Shown here: positions 23,867-40,796 of the stretch, one piece after another
Layout of the letters: every line of letters begins with the position of its first letter
How positions within the stretch are numbered: position 1 is the stretch's first letter
Origin: Cichorium intybus
Lineage: Eukaryota; Streptophyta; Magnoliopsida; Asterales; Asteraceae
Reading direction: 5' to 3'
Assembly (NCBI GenBank): GCA_023525715.1
Contig: CM042013.1
Location: 72,446,994-72,510,993 of the forward strand
DNA: 64,000 nt
Program-made: the position numbers and the translations under genes
Notes under the pieces: model-generated
Databases searched by the model: none
Seen by the model: only the letters and a program-made list of their open reading frames with translations
Told to the model about the DNA's origin: nothing

Positions 23867-24400
23867 TTGTTTTATTGTTAAAATATTAGTTTTTAGAATG
23901 CAGCATAATTTTTAACTCTATAACGTCGTTTATTAATCATTAGATGTGAGTCAATATTCATTAATGTGAGAATAGATTGGCTTTTGATTAAAACCAAAAC
24001 CAATTTGAAAATTTTGGTACTTTTGGTATTTTGATTCGGGTTCCATTTAGCGTGTACAAGCTAGCTTATTTTTTGAACTTATTGCAATTTATTATTTGGT
24101 AAAGCCATAAAAGTAGCTTAAAAACTATCTTATAAGCTAGCTTATTTATAAGCTAACTTGAGATACCTTATTGATAAACTAGCTTATAAGTTAAAAGCTA
24201 GTTTTTTAGCTAATGCGTCAAACAGAGCCTTTGTGTTTTCATAGTCATAAAACCGAAGTTTTTGGTCTACTTTTGGTTTTAGTCAAAAGTCAAACCAAAA
24301 TTAGATCCAACATAAAAGAAAAAAATTAAAAAATTAAAATTAAAAATTTTCCCAAAAAATAAAGATAATTTTTTATTATTGCCAAAAAAAATCTTTCATG
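23867..24400. repeat. AT-rich DNA with a degenerate AGCTTATAAGCT-rich MITE
   Basis: About 24056-24232 is dense in AAGCTAGCTTAT and TTATAAGCTAGC palindromes and ends in GCGTCAAACAGAGCC, reminiscent of GGCTCTGTTTGACGC-type MITE ends. The left end is too eroded to pair. Nothing else is recognised in the interval. Confidence 0.4.
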
Positions 24401-24419
24401 AGCAACTGGATGTGCCCTA

Positions 24420-25205
24420 CAATCTGAAGACTTTCGCCTTCTTATAGTTTGCTCAACAAGTTAGTACTGAGAGTGCCAAATCTTTTAAACAAAGGAAAAT
24501 TCGGTTTCATGCCCATCTCATTCATGAGCCCCAGGTACTTTGGAGCTCAAAGAAGATTGTACAAATCATCTCCATGAACTTTGGAGAGTTATTTTAAAAC
24601 AAATTCCAGAATATACACTACCTTGTCTTGCGAGGATCCGAACGAGAAGAGTCCCGATTCAACATTGCTGATTTTCCGATTATGAACCCACATGACTTTG
24701 TGGTGATGACAAAGATCTTAATCCACCCTCCTCCGAATCTTTCTCCAACTTAGGCCATCTTCACACAAGCCAAGAAGCATGTGATCAGCTTCTTGACTTA
24801 TTATATGAAACGCTTGGCAAACTATGATGTTGTAGTTGTTGCAAAGTTCAGAAAGACAATATCCACCCCTGATTTCACCCTTGATGATATCGATTCATAC
24901 AAAGATGGGGAAATTTTTCATGGTCCCAGGGGTATAGTGTATAGAGGTAAATTCCATAGTGGACAAAAGACGGGTAGAAAGTTTTTGACATGAACTTCAA
25001 GGGTCAGTATGCTTCTGACCTTTTGAGATTCCTAATTGTTTGCACCTATGCTTGTCAGAAGAACACATCTATTGAAAGAAAGAAGATGAAGGAACACTGG
25101 GACTGGTGGATCGTAGTCCGAGAGTGCATGTTGGAGGCTCATCACTACCTCCGACTTCGGACTCCCTTACTTCGTACAAAGGGGGAGATTGTTGGGACAA
25201 TCTAG
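24420..25205 (+). pseudogene. unrecognised coding remnant, probably repeat-derived
   Basis: Plus-strand reading gives coding-like stretches broken by stops. One (about 24640-24980) contains NPHDFVVMTK, then LTYYMKRLANYDVVVV and FHGPRGIVYRGKF. The next (24990-25205), in another frame, is rich in W, R and E. The end of the second runs into AAGGGGGAGATTGTTGGGAC (around 25179-25198), which looks like a polypurine tract followed by an LTR start. A decayed LTR-retrotransposon-related gene is therefore plausible, but no domain is recognisable. Confidence 0.3.
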
Positions 25206-26167
25206 TTAAAACAATCTTATTATATTGCATCCCGTGATCCATTTTGTAATAATATTTAATGCATAAGGTGCAACATCTCAATACACATTTCATCTTTTGT
25301 AACCATTTCTTCATAGTTATTGTCTTAATACGTCCATACTAATACACACTTAGGTGGTGTTTGGTATGCAGTGGTCGAACAAGGAATGGAATGGATAATT
25401 TCGTCGGAATAAAAAGATCATGTTTGGTTGCGTGAATGAATGGAATGAATCATTCCTCATGTAATATGAATCTTTTTATTTGACTGAATTTCATTCCATT
25501 GGGGAGGGATGTTTTTTATTCATTCCCTCATTGAATGGGATGATATGTAATACAATTAAATTACTTTTTTCTTATAATATTCAATAAATATTATTTTTTC
25601 TAAAAATTTCAAAACTTCATTTAAATAATTTTTTATCCATATTTATATTTTAAGATTTTATGGTATATTGTTATTTTTATTTTGTGTTTTTTTTAATTAT
25701 AGATAATTATTTTTCAATTATTTCTAAAACATATAATATGTATTTTGAATGGAATGGCGTATTTATATGTAATTTATTTAAAGGTATATATTTATTTAAC
25801 AAAAATTTATTTAATAAAATAACATTATTTTTTATCAATTTTACTTTATTTATTTTTTTTATAGAGTAAATTACAGTTTTGGTCCTTAAAGTTTACCAAA
25901 TCTTGCACTTTAGGACAAACTATTGAAAAATCACGTTCTTGGTCACCAAGGTTTGCGATGCGCTACAAAAAGGTCCCTAGGTCAATTACCATCAAACTTA
26001 AAACGTCAAACCTTGTGCGCCTCACGTGGGGCTATTTTGGTCCTTTTCTTTAGTCCTATCTCACCCGTTAATAAAGCGGGAGTGTGACCTCATTTACTCC
26101 CATTGTCAATCATAATTTCTCGAATCTAGCCAAATATTTGGGGCAGTGAAACTGAACACAGGTAAGA

Positions 26168-28179
26168 TGTAACGCCAAGACATTTCTTATATGTAAATAT
26201 AATAAAAAAGGGTAAATGGGTCATTTTACCTTAGAAGGGTAATTTGGTCTTTTGGATAGATGAGGATTTAGTTTGTAAATATATTTTGAGTTTTAGACTT
26301 AAAATGTTATAAAAACTAGTTTTTGTCATAAAAATATGTAAAATGTGGCAAAACTTCAAGAATTACAACTCCAGGGACTAAACTGCAAATTCTGGAAGTA
26401 TAAATAGTGGGACAAACTCTCCCACATGTGCAGAACATCTAGAAGCCACGGGAGAGGGTTTCTTGAGCGATCATTTTAGATTCTTGGAGATTTCTTGAAG
26501 GTTTGAGCTTGGATTTCGATTCTAGGCTTTGGATTGAAGAATTGGAAGCTTTGAAGGTAAGCATTCCAAGTTCTAACTTAGATTGTTCTCGATGAGTTTT
26601 TATAGAAACTGAAATTGGTAATTTCAGTCATATATTATGTGGTTAAGTGGCTTAATACTTCCAGTAAGTCATGTTAAAAGAACTTAATTCAAGAATATGG
26701 AAGTAGGTTGCTATTTTGAAAGAATTGAGATTTTGATCAAGAACCCTAGATGATGAGTTCTCGTGATAAACTTGATTCTAATGGTTTAAAATGAGTTCTA
26801 GATGCTATATTGACTGAAAGAAATCAGTATAAGCAAGTAAAATTCAACAATTTCGGTTTTGGACCAAATTTGTGAAAACGGGCAATTGTGGAAATGGATT
26901 TGAATTTGACAATTATATGGTTTAAAACTTGGTATTTATCAAAGGTTTTGATATTGGAACATTTCCTAGTGATTAAGTCGAGTAATAAGGGCTTAATAAG
27001 GAAAAATGGGATTTTTATAGCACAAAACGGACTTCACTGCCTGGAATCGCAGCAATCGCGACCCGACCATAGGGTCAGTCGCGACGCGAGGGTGCGGCAG
27101 AGGCTAAGAAGTTCTCTGTTAAAATTTGGTGCAATTTCCAAGTTTGATTTTGATGCTAGACTTGTCCGTTTGACCTGAAATTTTAAACATAGGTCTAATA
27201 TGGTGTGAAACTTCATACAAAATTATCGGAATACGAATACGACCTCCCGAAAGTACTGTAGTAGAATACGTGTATTTCGGGAAGTGTATTAAATTTTTAT
27301 AACGATGGTTATTGATTGGAAAAGCTTGGAATTGGTCTTATATTAGACTCTTGTGAACTAGAATCAACTGAAATGGTAAATTAACCTATAATCATTGTGA
27401 AATGAATGAAATTATAGGTACGGGACAAAATCTTGCGGAATCCATTCCAAGGCAAGAAACAACTAAAGCTAGTTGTAGCAAGCATTCAGGTGAGTAATCT
27501 CACTCGTATCCGATGTGACAAATATTGGATGAGCAGCTGCAGATGGAAACAGTTTTGGGGACGAATTTGACGGATTTCATGATGAAATAAAAGACAATAC
27601 CAGATAAGCCGTGAGTCTACGATAGACAAGAACGGAGCTGTGAGTCAATGGTAAATAAATAAACAATACGACAATACCAGATAAGCCGTGAGTCTGTAGT
27701 AGACAAGAACGGAGCTGTGAGTCAAACCTTGAAAAGGCAATACCGGATAATCCATGAGTCATTGAGATGGCAAGAACGGAGCCGTGAGTCTAGGCAAAAG
27801 CGGGATAAACCCGTGAGCCATACATGATCTTGTGTTATGTAATAATGCATATTTATGTTGTATAGAGAATTGTATTCTTATACATGTTTTAGTAGATGTG
27901 ATTACTCATTGGGCTTTATAGCTCACAGTTTATTTGATATGTCCCTGCAGGCGAGCGTGATCCCGCCAAGGGGAAAGATAAAGTCCGTGACTAAGGACTT
28001 AGGATTGTGAAGTAACGACCCGGCTTGAAGGATGTATAATATCTTATGTATTGTAATCCTTGATACTCTTGTGCCTGTTGAGTTAACAAATACCCTTTGG
28101 ATATGTTCTTATTGTAAAATATTTGGTTTTAAAAATAAAAATTTTTATGGGGTGTTTTGTTAATAAGTCGGGTGTTACA
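26168..28179 (+). mobile_element. solo LTR of a Ty3/gypsy element, 2012 bp
   Basis: It begins TGTAACGCCAAGACA, ends GGTGTTACA, and is flanked by a perfect 5-bp duplication TAAGA (26163-26167 and 28180-28184). Sequence and order match the 2.73 kb LTR at 60676-63407, including the early AAGGGTAAATGGGTCATTTTACC-like stretch and the GTGAGTC minisatellite (27600-27800). No primer site or coding interior is present, so it is a solo LTR left by LTR-LTR recombination. It sits about 12 bp upstream of the GRF ATG. Confidence 0.93.
27580..27825. repeat. minisatellite with GTGAGTC core in the solo LTR
   Basis: Alternating units of the kinds ACCAGATAAGCCGTGAGTC and GACAAGAACGGAGCTGTGAG recur about six times, ending with a GCGGGATAAACCCGTGAGCC variant. 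The same minisatellite, with more units, is present in the other LTRs of this family. Confidence 0.85.
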
Positions 28180-28191
28180 TAAGAGGCGATC

Positions 28192-28433
28192 ATGGTGGTT
28201 TGCATTTGTGGAACTCAGGCAACGATTTGCACATCATGGACCAACCAAAACCCAGGTTGTAAATCCTGGAGATGCACAAGATGCGGTTTTGTTAGGTGGT
28301 CTGATCCAACAATGTGCAGAAGAGTGATGCGATCATACCGGGTTTGTTGCGGGCAAAGAGGAACTTGTTAGAGGTGATATCGAAACTCGAAGCTGAACTC
28401 AGGGCAGCGCAGAAGTACAAGATGTTTTGGTAA
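28192..28433 (+). pseudogene. GRF-type zinc-finger protein carried by the MULE, frameshifted
   Basis: From the ATG at 28192 the frame reads CICGTQATICTSWTNQNPGC, followed by WRCTRCGF and WSDPTMCRR. This gives the spaced Cys residues, the TSWTxxNPG signature and the C-G-F-x-x-W-x-D-P-x-M-C block of the GRF zinc finger (about residues 4-45). After MCRR the frame shifts once (net -1 or +2). The expected IIPGLLR block, followed by a leucine-rich tail, continues in the new frame to a TAA at 28431. The total is about 79 residues, a normal size for small plant GRF proteins. It lies inside the left end of the MULE, convergent with the transposase. A nucleic-acid-binding helper role is possible but not shown. 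A gypsy LTR in its leader has probably disrupted expression. Confidence 0.8.
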
Positions 28434-29187
28434 TTTCATGGATGTTCTTCATCGTGTTTGGGATGTATACGATATTTTGGTAGGGTTGGTTTTTAGATTT
28501 TGGGTATGTTGATGGCAATGGGGGTCAGGATGGGTCACTTTTGGGATGTTGTAAGGTTGTTGGTTTTGGGTATTTTCAATGAAGTTTTAGCTAATTTGGG
28601 TCAGATGTAATTTTAATTTCCTTGTTACTCGAGATGTAATATGACTTTTGTACGGTGGTTACCTGCATTAAATGATTGTGACTTGTGTTTGTTCACAATT
28701 TGTTCTTAATCTAATTTTCAGTACGATGAACTTTGATTGTTACAATAGTAGCATATGCAAGTGATTATAATGCCTTTCCAATAATGCACATACATTCCCT
28801 TGTATAACTGAGTTTAAAAGGATAGATTTATGGTGTACCAAAATAAGAGTATACCAAAACAACATTGCAATGACAAGATTATACAAACACTTGCATTTTA
28901 ACTAATGTACAACATGAAATGGCAATGTACTTTTGTGTTTTCCTCAAAATATACAATAATATTTTTTATGACATACAAAACTCATAATCATGTTTCATTT
29001 CGATAAGAATAAGTACTAATAAAACATCATGCACCATACCATAAATTATAAATCCATAGGCACAGGAACATTACTTAGATACTTGTCTTTAACATGACAC
29101 AACTACTTATTGAATGTCTCAAACATCAACACACCCACAAAAACATAAATTAAAGCGATTGTTTATAAAGTTAAAAACTTGACACGA
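28434..29187. other. MULE interior between the two convergent genes
   Basis: AT-rich, without supported coding sequence. It includes the probable 3' UTR of the GRF gene and the 3' flank of the transposase. Confidence 0.5.
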
Positions 29188-29500
29188 TTACTTAAGGTTA
29201 CATATTGGCATGCAACTATGTTTATTCACTTGCCTCTTCCTCCTCTTCCCTTCGCAACTCATGGTCATGTTCCATTCCCCATATGCACTCCTCCTGCGGT
29301 GCATACACCACCACCTCATCCTGTCCCCATACGCATACCACCATTTGAACTTCTTGCTCCATTTGAATTGCCACATTGTTTTACAAGATCTTGAAATGTG
29401 ACCTGGATTGTTACACCTGTTACAAGTGACATTTATATATTTCTTTGATAACTTGTGCACTCCCTTACTAGATTGACTATTTTGTGTCACATGCTCATAT

Positions 29501-29514
29501 ACCCCCCCCCCCCC
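29501..29514. repeat. poly-C run
   Basis: A homopolymer of about 14 C in the C-terminal part of the transposase remnant. It encodes glycines on the minus strand and is prone to length errors. Confidence 0.85.
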
Positions 29515-32500
29515 GCCTTTTTGCTTCACCTTTAGTGTTCCTACCTGTATTGACAAGGTTATGAGTATAGTTTAATAGACATAATACTATTTGAAAGGTT
29601 CGCCGTATTAAGAAGTACACTTACCTATGTATGATGTTTGGGGTGGACCAATGTTGTGGGGCATTCAGATTTTGGCCACAAATCAAGCCCATTAATTGGC
29701 TCAATTGTACACTTATACATTTTTTCCAAGTTTCTAGCCTGTAACACGTATGCACCAACTCTTCAGGCTGATGAACCGTTTCACCATATGCAGCCTTATC
29801 TCACAATTCTGCCACTGCATGCTTGCATGGTATTTCTGGTGAGTTCCCACTTACGACACGTGCATTCCTCATTTCTCATATCAACAACGAACTACCCACC
29901 AAAGTCACCTGACACCTGGTACTTTTCATTCCCATTGAATATGCAGTTACATTTTGTTGCCTCTTCCTTGATTTTGTCCATCAGACATTTTGCTGTGGGG
30001 ATCAGTAGTCTATCACACTTTGCAATGTTTTTTTTACACATTCACAATTTTTTTCGTAAGGTACTTGCGAATTTATTCCAATGCCGATATAATGGTTCTG
30101 TCACGACCTTCTACTATCTTAGAGTTAAATACCTCACAAAGGTTGTTTAATAATATGTCTGAGTGACAACGACCTACAAATGTAACATTGACAACCAAAA
30201 TCAGTATGCCTTATCATTAAGTGTAATGTACACTTCATTAGTTTGATTCATTGTTACAAAAGTGTTAAATTTATAATAACAAAGGCTAAATAACATGAGG
30301 AATACCTAAAAATGACTCCTTGCCCAATGCTCAGGTGGTATCTTGTTCAACCACTGATAGGCTTCGTTGTTTACTGACTTCAACTTTTCTACAACTGTTT
30401 TAAATTGGGGCTTAGTGGTTGCACGAGCACATTTCCAAAGTAAGTCTTTAATTGGTTTACCCTTCCAATGAAGTTTCATGTTTTCATGGATATGGAGAAC
30501 ACATAAACGATGTTCTGCAGCTGGGAAAACCTTCTCAAGTGCAGGAACTAAACCCTAAAAATATCAAAAAATATCAAAATATTCTTATCAAACAATACTA
30601 AACAAAATCAAAATGCGGAAAAATAATTAAGAAAGTACCTTTTGTATGTAACTGATGAAAGTGAAATTCGTATTCAAACCAATATCAAGGTCATCACCTA
30701 AACACTCACGAAACATTGTTCTCAGCTTCTACGATCGCATATGCCACCGGGTATATACCGTTGTTTCCATCTAGTCCGACGACACTTAACACTTGTCCCG
30801 GATAAGATCCTTTCATAAAAGCCCTATCTAAACCACGTAGTTCTCGTTGCCCTAATTTGAACCCCTCCTTCAATGGACCCAAACAAATATAAATTCGTTT
30901 AAAAACTCGTGTCTCGGAGCTGAAAATTGGCGAAGATTCAACAACAATTTTGGTTGTGGTCCCCAGATTCCTGAATTGATCTTTTAGGACATAATCTCGC
31001 AACATCGTGTATTGTTTCTTGTAGTCACCCCTTATCCTGTTTTGGGTAATAACCTTGGCTCTAAAAACTTTCATAAAAGAAAGGTTAATCTTGTATTTCC
31101 TCTGAAGTTCCTTTCCTAATTCAGCAATCGGGATGTTAGGATTGCCTTCAACTTGTTGGAAGATTTTGTTTGCTATATAACCCTGAGTACATGCGTGTAT
31201 ATATCTACTTGGTAAACATGTGTGCTTAGGAATATATGTTTTAACCCTCCACCTTTCATCCGTTTGGTAGTAGACACGTGCAAGGTCCGTTGGCAGTCAA
31301 AGTCATCTGCTTTGACTTTTTTAACCTTATTTTGTTGACCATTTTCTTTTGTAGATGAATTTGCATTGGGGACATCTCCAATACATCTTGGCCGTTAGAA
31401 ATGGTTTTCTTAACCAAGTTCTTGCATGGGAAAATTTCACCTATTTTGAAGTCCACTTCATGCACCGAACCGCTTGAACAAATAACAGGACTTTCCAAGT
31501 TTTCTAAAAAGGCCTCACGTGTAGACATCTCTAGATCATAGTTCTTGAACCTTTCGTTATCGATAACTTCCAATGGCTCTCGGTTTGAAATGCATACTAC
31601 TTCTTCCTCAAGGTCTGCAGGAGGGTCCATCACTCCTTGGACATTTTCTATATCAATGTCATCCTCATCGATCCTCTCATCTGCCTCCAAGTCCATGCTA
31701 CTCCCATTATGAGCTTCTTCTTCACATTCACTTCCTGAACCTGCAACTTCCTCGTTCACATTGTCATTGGTCTCTTTTGTTGGTTCAACATGATCGTTAC
31801 TTCTGTTCATTGCATCCAACCAATCCTTCTCACAATCAGCTGCCAAACTAAACTGGTAATCACTATCGAGGTTCCATTGGTAATGTGAATCTTCAATGTT
31901 ATATGTAAAAAGTGGATCAAAGAAGTGTTCATCCACTGTGTCGACCTGTTGAGCTGGGCTAGTTTCTTTGTCAAGGATGCCAACGTCATCGTCTTCCCTG
32001 ATGTCTATAACAACTGATGGGTTATGGTAAACATCTTGAACCTGAATTGGGACTTGGATTTCAATATTATAGAGTCGTAGACAACCATATCCAAACATGG
32101 CATGAGATCCACAAATTGTTGCATATCAACATTGAAAGGTTCGTTTAAATCAAAAACAAGTTTATTACTACAAGAAGGGTTTCTAATTTTTTTTTTTGTA
32201 GTTTTTGAAAATCGGGCGAAATCACAAGTCTCTCTTCATCTAAGTAGTTAGGTATCGGGGACTTGTCATGGTTATCAACAACTGACTGACCATGTTCAAC
32301 GTCAAACGAAATTTGTCCCACAATTACAGCATATCGACGTAATAATCTGAAATCCCCATCACAGCCTAACGGTATTTGTAAGAACCCGAAAATAATGGTA
32401 AAACCTATAAAATAAAAATATGTAAAATTTGGGTTTGAACGATGCCGTAATAGTAGAAATTGGTAAAAAGGGCAAAATGGTCATTTGACATACAAATGAC

Positions 32501-32984
32501 TTCTATGTAATGAAAATATAATTTTTGGGGCAAGAATGAAATAAAATAAAACTTATAATGTTATGAAATGAGTTTTTGTGCCATTTTGAAAAAAAATGGA
32601 ACTTGAAGGGCTAGATTGTCATTAGTGCAAAGTGAGGAGGTATAAATAGGAAAGAAAATCTGCACTCTCCTCACTGTGAACTCATTTCAGCTACAGGAGA
32701 GTTCTAGAGGGTGCCAAGAGATCGATCCTTGAGGGAGTTGGAGGAATTGGAAGAAATTAACTTGGAATTGAAGAATTCCAAGCCATATAAGGTTAGTAAT
32801 TGTGGAAATATGCTTCCAAATTTAGCAAGTGTTAGATTCTTCAAGGGCCAAATGTGCAAATTAATTCTTTTGGCAGACAATTTGTAAATTGTCAAAGTAG
32901 TTGATGGATGACAACGTGTTTGAATGGTACTGCAAGGCGTTCAACAAAATGCAACGTCCACCTAATTGTCGACGCATTCAACGA

Positions 32985-35496
<2,512 letters not shown>

Positions 35497-35818
35497 ACCA
35501 CCACTGTTTATAGCTCATTGTATCCCTCTTTGTCTAAACCCCGTAAACACTGCAAATTATAGTGAATTGTTTCTCGGCTTCCTCCGCCCGTGATTTTTCC
35601 CGATTTGGGTTTTCCACGTAAATCCTCGTGTCTCTATTTTATTTACTTTATTCGTATTTTCATTGTGATTATCACCGTTTGATAATTTTGATCCCATTCC
35701 GCATTGAGCTAATATTGTCTAAAGTCAATTCAGATTCGTCGTATTTTACAACAATTGGTATTAGAGCGTCCGGGTTTTGATATTAGCTTGTTGGGATCAT
35801 TTTATCAAGTAATAAATC

Positions 35819-38800
35819 ATGTCTTCGGTGAAATACGATATTCCGCTGCTGGATCAGAATACCCGATTTCCGCTGTGGCAAGTAAAGATGAGAGATATTC
35901 TCATTCAGATGGATTTACGCAAGGCGCTCTTAGGCTTCGAAAGGATGCCCGCTACATGGACCGAATAAGAAAAGGAGATGAAAGATCTGAAGGCTTTATC
36001 TCAAATTCTTTTGCACTTGTCAAACGATGTTTTACAAGATGTTCTAAAAGAAACGTCGGCGGCTGCTTTGTGGAAGTTGGAGCAGTTATTGATGACAAAG
36101 AGCTTACCAAACAAGTTGCATCTAAAGCAACGGTTGTTCAATCTCAAGATGATTGAAGGAGGCTCATTAGCTGAACATTTATCCACATTCAAAGAGTTAA
36201 TAAATAACTTGGAGAATATGGATGTTCAATATGAAGATGAAGACTTGCCTTTATTTTTGTTGTCATCGTTGCCCGAATCCTATACCCATTTTCGTGATAC
36301 GATCATCTACAGCCGTGACACTCTTGTTTTAGATGAAGTCTTTACAGCTTTGGATTCTAAAGAGAATATGAAATATATTACCGGTGGTGGTTCAGATGAT
36401 GCTAAAGTCGAAGGTTTGAATGCCAGAGGAAGAACAACAGAGAGAAGTAGAACTTCTCAATCTTCCAACAGAACCAGATCTAAGTCAAAAGGCAAACGAA
36501 AGTTTTGCAACTATTGTCACAAGAAGGGACATGTGCTTGAAGAATGTTTCAAGTTGAAGAATAAATAAAAAGAGAAGGCGGCAGCAAATGGTAAACAAGC
36601 TAGCACTTCGGGTGAAGTCGATGTAGCAGAGGTCGAATGTATTGGAGAACTCTTGACAGTTTATTTAGATAAACTGGATTCCACTGGTGATTGGATACTC
36701 GACTCTGGTTGTACTTTTCATATGTGTCACAACAAAAGTTGGTTTTACACATTTGAAAAGGTTAACCAGGGCTATGTGTTGATGGGTAACAATACTACAT
36801 GTCTAATTCTTGGACATGGTTCAGTCAGAATCCGTATGTTTGATGGCGTTATCCGAACCATTGGGGATATTAGATATGTCCCTGACCTCAAAAGAAACTT
36901 GTTATCTCTCAGTTCCTTTGATAAAAAGGGATACGAGTTTGCCGGTAAAGGTGGAGTTCTCAGGGTGTTCAAAGATGGTTCCGACAAACTAAGAGCCGGT
37001 CGAAAAACCTCAGACCTCTACTTTCTTGACGGGCAAACAATTTCGAGTGATGCTGCTGTTGTTTCAAAGTCTCTTTCTGATCCAGATCAATCCCGTCTTT
37101 GGCACCTTCGACTCGGCCATATGTGTTTTCAAGGCATGTCAGAATTGAGTCGAAGAGGTTTACTTGGTCAACAAAAGATTGTTGATTTGGAGTTCTGTGA
37201 AGACTGTGTATATGGCAAGGCAAAACGAGTGAGGTTTGCAAGTGGTATCCATACAACAAAAGGACCACTCGACTATGTCCACTCGGATTTATGGGGACCA
37301 GCTCGAGTTGCTTCTAAAGGTGGAGCTAACTATATGCTCACTATCATTGATGATTTCTCCAGGAAGGTGTGGTGTTTCTTCTTAAAACATAAGGGAGACG
37401 TTTTCTCTACCTTCAGAGACTGGAAAGTTCAGGTTGAAAAGCAATCAGGATTAGTGGTAAAGTATCTTCGTACGGATAATGGACTAGAGTTTTGCTCAGA
37501 AGAGTTTAATGCCTATTGCCGAAAGGAAGGCATTACTCGACATCACACGGTAGTCTATACGCCTCAACAAAATGGTGTAGCCGAAAGGATGAATCACACC
37601 ATTATGGAGAAGGTCTGATGTATGCTTTCAAATTCCAAATTGCCAAAGTCCTTTTGGGCAGAGGCTGCTTCTACTGCTTGCTATGTTATCAACCGATCAC
37701 CGTCACGAGCAATCGAAAAGAAAACTCCGTATGAGTTATGGTCCGGGAAACCTGCCGATTATACACATCTGAAACCTTTCGGATGTCCAGCTTATGCACG
37801 AGTTGACAATGGGAAGTTAGAACCGAGAGCACTTAAATGTGTCTTTCTTGGTTATAATACGGGAGTTAAAGGTTATAAGTTATGGAGCAATGATCTAAAT
37901 AAAATCATCATCTCAATAGATGTTACTTTTGACGAGTCTGCTATGATTCATCAAACTTCCGACTCTACAGAAGATACAGTCGCATCATCAAAAGCAAATG
38001 AAGAGAAAGCTCAAATAGAGGTGGAGTTTCCTACTTCACCTGTCACCATTCCGAGTCCAGTTGAGCAACAAGAGTCTTCCTCGCCAAATGAGCATGTCGT
38101 TGTTGAAGAAACAACAAGTTCACAACCACAAGCTACTACTCGAAGCATTGCAAGAGATAGGCCGAGAAGACAAATTGTTCCTCCAAAGAGGTATGCTGAA
38201 GCTAAACTTGTTGCTTATGCTTTTATTGTTGCTAATGATATTGAGTCGGAAACGGAGCCTCTAAATTATGATGAGGCTATCAAATCTAAAGACTCAAGTG
38301 ATTGGATGATTGCTATGCATAATGAGATGGAATCCCTGCAAAAAAATGGTACTTGGGATTTAGTTCCTATTCCAAAAGGGAAAAGGCCAGTTAAATGCAA
38401 GTAGGTCTACAAGCTCAAAGAACCTGTTAACCCGAATGAGAAACCAAGATATAAAGCTCGGTTGGTAGCTAAAGGCTACAGTCAAATTCCAGGCGTTGAC
38501 TATACTGACATCTATTCCCCAGTAGTCAAACACACTTCTATTCGTGCATTGTTGGGGTTAGTTGCTTCAAATGATTATGAGTTGGAGCAACTAGATGTTA
38601 CTACAACTTTCCTAAATGGTGAGCTTGAGGAAGAGATTTTCATGCAACAACCTGAAGGTTTTGTAGTTCCTGGCAAGGAGGACTATGTATGTAAATTGAA
38701 GAAATCTCTCTATGGCCTCAAGCAATCTCCTAGACAATGGTACAAGAGGTTCGATTCTTTCATAACCAGTCACAAATTCAGCAGGTGCACTTATGATAGC

Positions 38801-39819
38801 TGCGTTTATTTCAAGAAAGGTGACGATGGTTCAAAGATCTACTTACTCTTGTACGTGGATGACATGTTGATTGCAGCAAAAGATATGAAGGAGATTCAGA
38901 AGTTAAAAGACCAGTTGAAAGCTGATTTTGAAATGAAGGACTTAGGAGCTGCCAAGAAAATTTTAGGTATGGAAATTGTTCGTGACAGGAAGTCTAGGAT
39001 CTTGCATCTTTCTCAAAAAGGTTACATTGAGAAAGTCCTAAGACTTTTAATATGCATGAAGCAAAGCCTGTCAACACACCTTTTGCATCTCATTTCAAGT
39101 TATCATCCGCTTTAAGTCTTACTACTGAGACTGATATGGAGTACATGGCACGCGTACCATACTCTAGTGCTGTTGGATCTTTGATGTATGCTATGATCTG
39201 CACACGCCCTGATTTGGCTTATGCAATTAGCATGGTTAGTAGATATATGGCGAACCCAGGAAGAGAACACTGGAAAGCAGTACAGTGGATCTTACGTTAT
39301 CTACACGGTACGTCTTCTATGTGTCTACGCTATGGACAATCTAACACTGGGGTGGTTGGATATGTTGATTCAGATTTTGGCAAAGACTTAGATAAAATAA
39401 GATCCATTACAGGGTATGTGTTTACACTGAACAGTTGTGCTATTAGTTGGAAAGCCCAGTTACAGTCTACAGTTGCACTGTCTTCTACAGAGGCAGAGTA
39501 TATGGCGATTACAGAAGTAGTTAAGGAAGATATTTGGTTGAAGGGATTATTTAGAGAACTTGATGATAGAATAAAGGTTACCACAGTATTCTGTGATAAT
39601 CAAAGTGCTATCTTCTTGATTAAAGATCAGATGTTTCATGACCGTACAAAGCACATTGATATTCGTTATCATTTTGTGCGTGATATCATTGAAAAAGGTG
39701 ATTGTGTTGTGGACAAGATTCATACAGATTATAATCCCGCTGATATGTTCACTAAAAGTCTTCCTATAGTCAAGTTCAAATTATGTTTGGACATGGTGGG
39801 TGTTTCTGATCGCAGTTGA
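35819..39819 (+). pseudogene. Copia gag-pol polyprotein with four stops and one frameshift
   Basis: The ATG at 35819 starts a gag frame (MSSVKYDIPLLDQ). One frame then carries every domain to about 39046. The CCHC knuckle is CNYCHKKGHVLEEC, the protease motif LDSGCTFHM. The pre-integrase HLRLGH leads to integrase with VHSDLWG, TIIDDFSRK, LRTDNGLEFCS and a downstream Glu. The reverse transcriptase has LLLYVDDMLIAAKD. RNase H is in the shifted frame: YVDSDFGKD, STEAEYMAI, DNQSAI and HIDIRYHFVRD, ending at 39819. In-frame stops are at 35966, 36566, 37616 and 38402, and about one base is missing near 39046. The protease-integrase-RT-RNase H order is diagnostic of Ty1/copia. It is not able to encode an intact polyprotein. 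Confidence 0.95.
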
Positions 39820-39988
39820 GCTTGAAGGCTCGTGGTGTAGGAAGTATTATTTATTTTTCGGAAACAATTTTTTCTCTATATAAAAATTGCAGGTTCTTAT
39901 GGAAGTTTTAGAGTTTGATGAGCTATTGGTTTTGACTGATCGTAAAGCATGTTACAGACTTGCTTAATTTTGAAGTCAAGGTGGAGAT

Positions 39989-40796
<808 letters not shown>

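Noticed and set aside
29638..30150. 170-codon plus-strand open frame
   Set aside because: It is the antisense of the transposase SWIM and C-terminal region, whose minus-strand reading shows the family motifs.
31573..31851. Plus-strand open frame of 92 codons
   Set aside because: Antisense to the acidic N-terminal region of the MULE transposase.
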